A program made the translations under genes and the position numbers. DNA of 64,000 nt, taken from positions 539,967 to 603,966 of the forward strand of contig CAJNDS010002169.1 in the NCBI GenBank assembly GCA_905221605.1. The letters are read 5' to 3'. This stretch comes from Symbiodinium natans (lineage: Eukaryota > Sar > Dinophyceae > Suessiales > Symbiodiniaceae). Below the pieces are notes generated by a model. It was not told where the DNA came from. It saw nothing but the letters and a program-made list of their open reading frames with translations, and did no database searches. This document shows positions 57,724 through 64,000 of the stretch, piece by piece. Numbering within the stretch: the first letter of the stretch is position 1; the number at the start of each line of letters is the position of its first letter.

Positions 57724-59727
57724 CTCTCTCGAAGGATGCGACCAGCGCTGAGCCTGTGGATTCGGCCCCTGAGGCCCATGCCATGCCCACCACCATAAAC
57801 GCCTCACGGCACGCAAATGACGTGCGAAGAGTCTGGGGCGGGCGAGTGAAGGATCAAACAACTCAAAGGTCCAGGGGACCAACCAAAATAAATAAATTAA
57901 AAAGACAATGCTCGCATGGTGGGTTTGGGAAGGACTTATATATGTCTCTTCTTCTTCTTCTGCTGGGCTTGAAGGCCCGAAGGCCCGCGCGCGAGCGCGC
58001 CCGAAGTTCCGGTCTTCCGTGAAACTTCCCCCGAGGTGCTGTGAGGGTCGAAGCTTTCCCACAACCATCTCCCCCCCCCCTCATAACCCCTATATGCTGT
58101 AAGAAGTCATGTTTTGCTTCCCTCCTCAGGGCGTTTCCCCTCTGCACCTTTCCGGGTTCCTTGGTACGTGTTGCTCCCCAGTCCTTTTCACCAAGGAGGC
58201 TGCTACACTATACACTAGAGCAGGAGTTCTGGAGGTAACCAACCAACCATACGCTAGAAAACGCCTACTTTAGGTTTCCGTATATATGTCTCTCTCTCTC
58301 TCTCTCTCTCCCCTAACGTCTCTTCCTTTCTTCTCTGCACCCCAAGGGGCGTCCACTAGCCATCTAATCCGTGGCTACTTTTACGGGTTTAAGGGTCTTT
58401 GAGGGGAACAACGCTGTAACTACCAACTAGCAGTGTTTTGGGCATGGTATCGGGCGTTGCTGCCCCCCACCACAAAGAAAGAAAAAAACACAGAAAGAAC
58501 GGATGAAAGACATAGAAAGAAGGAAGAAAGACAGAAAGAACAGGGCCTGACAGAGTTTCGTTTGGTGTCGCCTGAGTTTTGGCACGTTTATTCTCTGCTA
58601 CCTGATGCGTCCTGCTACAAAAAATGCATTTTCCCAGGTTTGTGTAAATATGCACCGACAAGCCATATACACAAGCGCAAGGCGCACTACAAGCGCCGTT
58701 GCCTTTCCCCCCTGGTGTCAGTACAAGTCAAAGCCAAGGGGCCTGACAAATGGACTTGAAGGAAGGATCTATCCTTTGGTCCACATCCACGTTGCAAAGA
58801 AATGTAGCGGTCACAACCTCGCAGGTCTCACAAGTCCACGTACAAATAAGTACCCGAAGTACCCCCGAGACATTATCAAAACCATGGTGGCAGAGGCGTT
58901 CAGATTCAGAGTGACATCAGGCCCCGACAAGCGTCCCCCAATACTCCTTGGAAGATGGTCACTTTGACTGCGAATGCACCTCCCTGGCCTCATAAAGGGA
59001 GTTAGTGCAGACGAGAGTCGGCAATGTACGGAGTGAAGAGCTCCCAGCGCGAAGCGAAGACCGAGTTGTCTGCTGCTTGCAGCTTTCCGATGGGCTCTTG
59101 CGTCTCATCCTCCAGTCTTCGGCGAGCCAGGTCTCTTTAGAACTCAACAAGCCCACAACACGGAACACCACTGCCCACCACACTCAAGTTGCTCATAAGC
59201 TGCCCTTATGTTGCCCTCATGTTGCTCTCATGTCTCTCGTGTTACACGCATGTTGCTCCGCGTCCTCCGATGACCTCGCCATCCGACGCGCTCAAGCAAA
59301 TGCAGAGTTCGTGGGCACGAGGCAGTGCAAAAACTGAGGCTCCAGCAAGGGTTCACGCAACTTCATGTTGCGCTCCCCTCAGGGTTCGCTACACAGATTG
59401 ATATGTAAGGACGACATGGTTCTCGTCATCTTGAGCCAAGAAAAATGTCGCGCAAGGCCGACTTTTGATGAAAAGCCGATCCACAGAGTCGAACGCAAGA
59501 TGGTGCCACATGATGACGCACATTGGCAGGCAACAGGCACGGGGTTTTGGCCACGTCACGTGAGTCCAGAGCAGAGAATTCACTCGTTTCTTCGAAAAAT
59601 CGACCTCCCTAAGATCTGTATGGAGATAGTGATGATTCGCAGGGCAACGGTGTTGTGCCCGTTGCCACAGCAAATCTCTCTTTGGTCTTGAGCAAAGGGG
59701 GGCTGCATCCACAATGCGCCGCATCCT
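57724..59727. other. Between the aquaporin-like and PPR genes; no gene confidently recognised
   Basis: A minus-strand frame at about 57950-58068 (GSFTEDRNFGRARARAFGPS) could be an upstream exon of the aquaporin-like gene. Otherwise I see a CT microsatellite (about 58289-58310) and mixed sequence. The 3' UTR of the PPR gene should lie just below 59728. Confidence 0.4.
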
Positions 59728-61404
59728 CTACTCCAAGGTTGAGCTTGCTCCGCTTGCTCTGCGTTGCCCACAGCGCGCTGGAGACTGCTTGGCCAAGGCA
59801 CGGATGGAGTCTGCTTGATTCTGTGCCCCCATGCTGTCAAGTGCCGCGGCAACTGCCGCCAAGCTTCCAGGGCCGTAGCGAGGAGCTTGCCAACCATTGG
59901 ATGGCACCTGCAAGGCCAACAAGGCAGCTTCTTGAACTCGACTCGCCTTGAGCAGCCCTGCAAGTACAGGGCCTATGCTCAGGCTCTGTTTGTCCACAGA
60001 CTTCGGAGCCTCTTTCAGCCATTGCATGGCTCGATCCACCTGCCCTTCGTCAGCCCACGCTTCGATGACCGAGTTGAAGCAAAACGCGCTTGGCTGCCCA
60101 GCAACATGCTTTGCTTGCTTGGGGCAGTTCGCAAGCATCTGCTTCAGCCACATCTCTGCTCGAGCGGGATCACGCGCGCTCACCCAGGCATGGATAAGCG
60201 TACTGTAAGTGACTGCATCAGGTTGAATGCCGCGGTTGCACATGACGGGCAGGTACTCTTCGGCTTCTGCACGTCGGCCAGCCTTGACAAAGGCATTGAC
60301 CAAGGAATTGTAGGTAACCAGCACAGGATGCAAGCCATTCTGCTCCATCCTTCGCAACCACACTTCGGCCCTGTCTGCATTAGCACATCTTGCACATGCA
60401 TTGATCATGCTGTTGTAGGTGACAACATTCGCCGGCACACCAGACGCCTCCATCTTTTCAATCCAGGTCTCGGCTCGCTCCAGCTGGTTGGACTTGGCAC
60501 ATGCATGGACCAAGGCTGAAAAGCTTGCGACATCTCCTTGGCATCCGACATCGACCATCTCCTCAAACCACTTCTGGGCCTGTTCCACGTCGCCGCGCTG
60601 GGCGTGCGCGCTGATGAGAGCGTTGTACATGCCGCTGACAGGCTCGCCGCCTGCGTCCCTGTACTTCCGCAGCAGCCTTTCCAGGCGCTGCACGTCGCCA
60701 AGCTTGGCAATACCATGGAAGAACTGGGTGATCACAGAGGCATTGGCCTCCAAACCTTTCGACGCCATGCTGCTGAGCCAGTACTCGCCACGAATTGCAT
60801 CACCGGCGCAAGCCTGAAGCATGGCCAAGTGGCTGGCGGCGTCCGGCTCCAGCCCTGCGTGGATGAGGCACTTCATGCATCTCTCCGCACTTGGGACATC
60901 CTTCTTTGAGGCAAAGTGCGCCAGAATGGCATTGAAACAGGCGAGCTCCGGCGTGAAGCCTTCGGAGATCATGGTCTCCAGCAGCTGGAGAGCACCAGAA
61001 CTGGCATCCGTCACGGCCTTCACCAGCAGCTTCCATGTCATGCCGTCGGCACGCACCGCCCTCTCCTTGAAGCTTCGCAGGCAGTCGATGGCCCCGCGGG
61101 TATCCCCCAGGCGCGCATACCCACCAAGCAAGAGATTCAAGGTGCTCGTGTTCACAGGCACTTTCTTGGAGTAGAGGGTCTGCAGGAATCGTTCGGCACA
61201 TCTCATGCTCGATTTGCAGTGTGCGGACAAGACCATGTTGTAGCTTGCAACGTCGGCCTTGATGCCCGCCGCCTCCATGCGGCGAATCCAAGCCTCTGCC
61301 TCAGCGGCACCGGCCTTGCCCGATTTGGCGGTGCAGTCGATGATGGCCCCATAGCTTGTCACGGTCGGCTGCACCCCGCTCTCTTGCAGGCGCGCGAGCC
61401 AATC
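59728..61404 (-). CDS. PPR gene exon 3
   Basis: 558 codons plus stop after acceptor TTGACAG|GATTGG. The exon-intron-exon joint reads RRAEDWLARLQ. Contains about 14 PPR units and ends with an Ala-rich tail. Confidence 0.93.
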   Translation of the reverse strand, partial: DWLARLQESGVQPTVTSYGAIIDCTAKSGKAGAAEAEAWIRRMEAAGIKADVASYNMVLSAHCKSSMRCAERFLQTLYSKKVPVNTSTLNLLLGGYARLGDTRGAIDCLRSFKERAVRADGMTWKLLVKAVTDASSGALQLLETMISEGFTPELACFNAILAHFASKKDVPSAERCMKCLIHAGLEPDAASHLAMLQACAGDAIRGEYWLSSMASKGLEANASVITQFFHGIAKLGDVQRLERLLRKYRDAGGEPVSGMYNALISAHAQRGDVEQAQKWFEEMVDVGCQGDVASFSALVHACAKSNQLERAETWIEKMEASGVPANVVTYNSMINACARCANADRAEVWLRRMEQNGLHPVLVTYNSLVNAFVKAGRRAEAEEYLPVMCNRGIQPDAVTYSTLIHAWVSARDPARAEMWLKQMLANCPKQAKHVAGQPSAFCFNSVIEAWADEGQVDRAMQWLKEAPKSVDKQSLSIGPVLAGLLKASRVQEAALLALQVPSNGWQAPRYGPGSLAAVAAALDSMGAQNQADSIRALAKQSPARCGQRRASGASSTLE

Positions 61405-63086
61405 CTGTCAACATGCTGTCGCAACTGCGCAATATGTGATTCTACAAGTAGGATGCGTCTTAAGCCCTATAGGCATTCCTTTCCTGTTGGGGGGCACTCA
61501 GGTGACTAACTTAGACTGGTGTGTTCCTTACACTAAAAGCGAGTCCATGCTGTGGTCTGTCCTCGGCCCGGCGGAGTTCGCCCCGTCGGCAGCAGGCGTG
61601 GATGACCGAGTTGTAGCAGATGACATTGGGTGTCAGTCCATCTTCAGCCTGCATTCTTTCGAGCCACTGCTCGGCCCGGTCAGCGTCGCCCGCCTTGGCA
61701 CACGCGTGAAGCACGGAGCTGAAGCTCACAATGTTGGGCCCGGGCCCTTGGCGGACCTTTTGGAGCCAGTGCTCAGCACGATCGATGTCACCTGCCTGGG
61801 AAGGGCGGTTAGTTGCAAGTCACTTGTAACTTTCAAGTGCTTTCATCAAAGCTACTTCGTTGCAACCTGCTAGCTACCTTCGAAACCCGCCTGATCCCCC
61901 GAAGGGTCTTGACAACAGACCTTGCTTAGTTGTTATATTTTTCACGTCCTCTCACCATGTCACGTGCTAGGGTCTGCCACACTTTTGAGGAGTTTAGGAT
62001 GTTGCTCCTGGCATCTCCCCTCCTGATTTTGGGGCTTGGGGTTTGCCTCCGTGTTTGCCACCCAACATTGTGATTTTCGGATTCGCCACCTAGCAGGTTA
62101 TGGTGACAGTTTCGAGTTTGACACCTTTTGAACCTTTTTTGTCTGGCTCAGGGCCACCCGACATCTCCTTTCGGGGCGTCGGGGTTCTTAAGAGCTAACA
62201 CGGATGTCTTTTCAAGCTTTAGGGGTGCCCTGCAAAAAACATCGCGTTTTAGGGCTTAGGTCGCTTTGCCACCCAACATCTCCTCTCCTTGGGCTCGCAA
62301 GGGGGGAGGGGGAGGGCACCCCGATAGCCGGGGGTAAAGGGCTTGAGGCCCTGAGATACAAAAAGCTGCAACTAAGCAAGCGAAACTGTTGACCAACCTA
62401 TAGCCACCACCTGCCTGCGCGCAGGCGTCGATCACGGCGTTGTAGGTCATTATCTCTGCCTCCAGCCCCAAGCGGGGCATCTCCATGAGCCAGTACTCAG
62501 CCTTGGCAACATTTCCCTGCTTCGCAAAGGTCGAAATCACCATGTTGACGCTGATCACGTTGGGCTTGCCGATGCCCTCTGCAATCAAAGCCTTCAGCCA
62601 TCTCTCAGCTCCATGGGCGTTTCGATTGCGGGCAAAGGCGCTGATCACAGCTCCAAATGACATTGCACTCAACTGCTTCGTCTTCCGCATCTTTGCCAGA
62701 AGGGCCTCGGCTGTGCAAGTGTCTCCGGCACGTGCAGCTGCCTGTAGCCTCGGCAGAATGTTCGCCTCCATCTCTGGGTATTCTGGGTACATCTCGGCAT
62801 CTGAATCATCGCAATGCTCCAACTGTGACTTGACATCCAGTGCTTTGGAAGCGTTCTTGGACTCATGGTGTGTCACGCTTGGCGACACCTTCTGGTAGCA
62901 GCGGCGGCCGAACTCGAGAGCACAAAGGAGTGCCACAATGACCAGCTCTTCAGATGCAGCGGAGATTGGCAACCATCTATCACACAAAGCGAAGGCCAGA
63001 GCCGCCAAAACTGCAATAGACATCACCTGCATCATGGAGAACCCATCGTCTGAGTCGGACAAGACACGCTGCACCATCTGCATCAT
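59728..63086 (-). CDS. Pentatricopeptide-repeat (PPR) protein, three exons
   Basis: Exons 62415-63086, 61562-61795 and 59728-61404 (TAG stop) are all in phase 0 and give about 860 residues. The start is the first ATG of MMQMVQRVLSDSDD, just after a possible trans-splice acceptor ACAAAAG. Residues about 19-55 are hydrophobic (SIAVLAALAFALCDRW) and may be an organelle-targeting or membrane segment. From about residue 100 to the end run about 20 repeats of 33-37 residues of the P-class type, for example ANVVTYNSMINACARCANAD and DAVTYSTLIHAWVSARDPAR. PPR proteins bind organelle transcripts sequence-specifically and help their editing, cleavage or stability; dinoflagellates have many. Intron 1 uses a GC donor and intron 2 a GA donor (GCCGAG|GACAGA). 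No catalytic domain (SMR, DYW) is seen. Confidence 0.92.
61562..61795 (-). CDS. PPR gene exon 2
   Basis: 78 codons between TTCCCAG|GCAGGT and GCCGAG|GACAGA, covering about two PPR units. The exon starts with the same six bases (GCAGGT) that begin intron 1, a short direct repeat across the intron. Confidence 0.9.
62415..63086 (-). CDS. PPR gene exon 1
   Basis: 224 codons: hydrophobic N-terminus, acidic linker (about residue 85-95) and the first PPR units. Ends GCGCAG|GCAGG with a GC donor so that DACAQ joins AGDIDRAEHW in exon 2. Confidence 0.88.
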
Positions 63087-64000
63087 CGCTTTTGTCAGGA
63101 AAGAAGAGAACCGGCTCAACGGTGAAGCCAACTGTCACGAAACTGAAGGTAGTTCGAAGAAGTAGCGCAACTGGTGCAAAAGTAATCGAGGAAAGCGAGG
63201 AGTACAGGCAAGCTCGCACAGGGTTTCGAGCAAGGCCTGCAATTGGACTTCAGCCCAAAGGCTGCAGCGATCAAATATTGAAACAAAAACAGCCACAACT
63301 CAGACTCACTGCGGGACTCCTTCTCTGCGCCGTCTCACACTCTGCGCGCTTTTTGGGACACGGGCTGCCTTGCCGTCCGCCCATGAGTTCACGCAACTTT
63401 GCGCGCCAGCAAGGTCGAGCTGAAGGGCCAGGCCGGGATCTTTCAAACGGCCCCGTGAGTCATTAACTGCCAGTGCACGCTTTGGCACACTTTGGGGCAC
63501 ACTTTGGGGCACACGTTGGCACTTTTTGGCACCTTCTTGGAGCTGTCCACTCCTCATCCATACCTTTCCCCTACTTGCGTGCTGACACTCTCGTCACTGG
63601 AGGCAGTTGAGATTCAGCTCCGCCTCCGCTTCGCGTCGAACAGTTTGCCCTTGGGACGCCGAGTCATGAGCCACCGTCGCGGACTCGAAGATCGCCCTAG
63701 TCATTTGCAGTCTCCTGGGCATTTTCATGACTAAGACCAACTCAACCAAGGCACCGCCAATGCTAAGCACGTCACTCTACCTAATAAAGTTCCAACATGC
63801 AAGCTCACGTGATGTTGCCGAACTCCTTTCATCTCGGCAGATCATTCCGGTTCAGATCAGCACTCCGTGACAGACGGTCCTTCTCGCAGGCGTCTGGTGC
63901 ATCGGCCTGCGCTTGCTCCTCTGCAAGAAGTGACTTCTTCCGCATCAACCTCCCGAGTATGCCTTAGGATGCCTTGACGGCACTCCGCCTAAAAAGCTGC
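63087..64000. other. Upstream of the PPR gene; no gene recognised
   Basis: Unique sequence with a short GGGGCACACTTTG tandem (about 63478-63530). No supported exon on either strand. In a dinoflagellate a promoter element is not expected to be readable here. Confidence 0.4.

Noticed and set aside
59764-60519. 251-codon plus-strand frame
   Set aside because: Antisense shadow of the PPR exon; the minus strand has clear repeats and the plus strand does not.

Overview
The window reads as nuclear DNA of a dinoflagellate; a symbiodiniacean or other Suessiales member is my guess, not shown. The evidence is very short exons, introns starting GC or GA as well as GT with AG|G at both ends, every recognised gene on one strand (minus), a long plastid/mitochondrion-type PPR gene, a large axonemal gene, and many interstitial TTTAGGG-type (plant-type telomere) tracts. 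There are no operons, ribosome-binding sites, rRNA or tRNA genes, CRISPR or phage features.

Layout from high to low coordinate, which is the direction of transcription. (1) 63.1-59.7 kb: a three-exon pentatricopeptide-repeat (PPR) protein of about 860 residues. (2) 57.7-54.8 kb: pieces of an aquaporin-like gene with NPP in its first NPA box. (3) 54.3-47.5 kb: a second aquaporin-like gene with an intact first NPA box and NPG in the second; its roughly 4.1-kb intron appears to contain a same-strand gene for an arginine/glycine-rich protein with a CCHC zinc knuckle (53.4 to about 49.9 kb). (4) About 45.4-10.1 kb: a giant gene, in dozens of exons mostly 26-130 bp long, for a protein resembling CFAP47, a cilium/flagellum protein built of ASH (ASPM-SPD2-Hydin) domains around a calponin-homology (CH) domain. 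(5) 2.8-2.05 kb: one exon of a charged, arginine/serine-rich nuclear-type protein with a small Cys/His motif.

Between exons lie TTTAGGG/CCCTAAA tracts and variants, microsatellites, a 2.1-kb satellite that switches orientation and has a palindromic core (25-27 kb), five copies of a MITE-like element with GGGATGTTCCC ends, a 113-bp near-perfect hairpin, and segmental duplications at 5-8 kb (one with an internal inversion) and 45-47 kb. The 3.0-10.1 kb stretch has no gene I can support.

The genes do not form one pathway. They are a one-strand series of unrelated genes (organelle RNA processing, membrane channels, RNA binding, flagellum), as is usual in dinoflagellates. All coding models were assembled by eye from reading frame, splice signals and family resemblance. 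Exon ends inside phase-checked chains should be good to a base or two; others are approximate.
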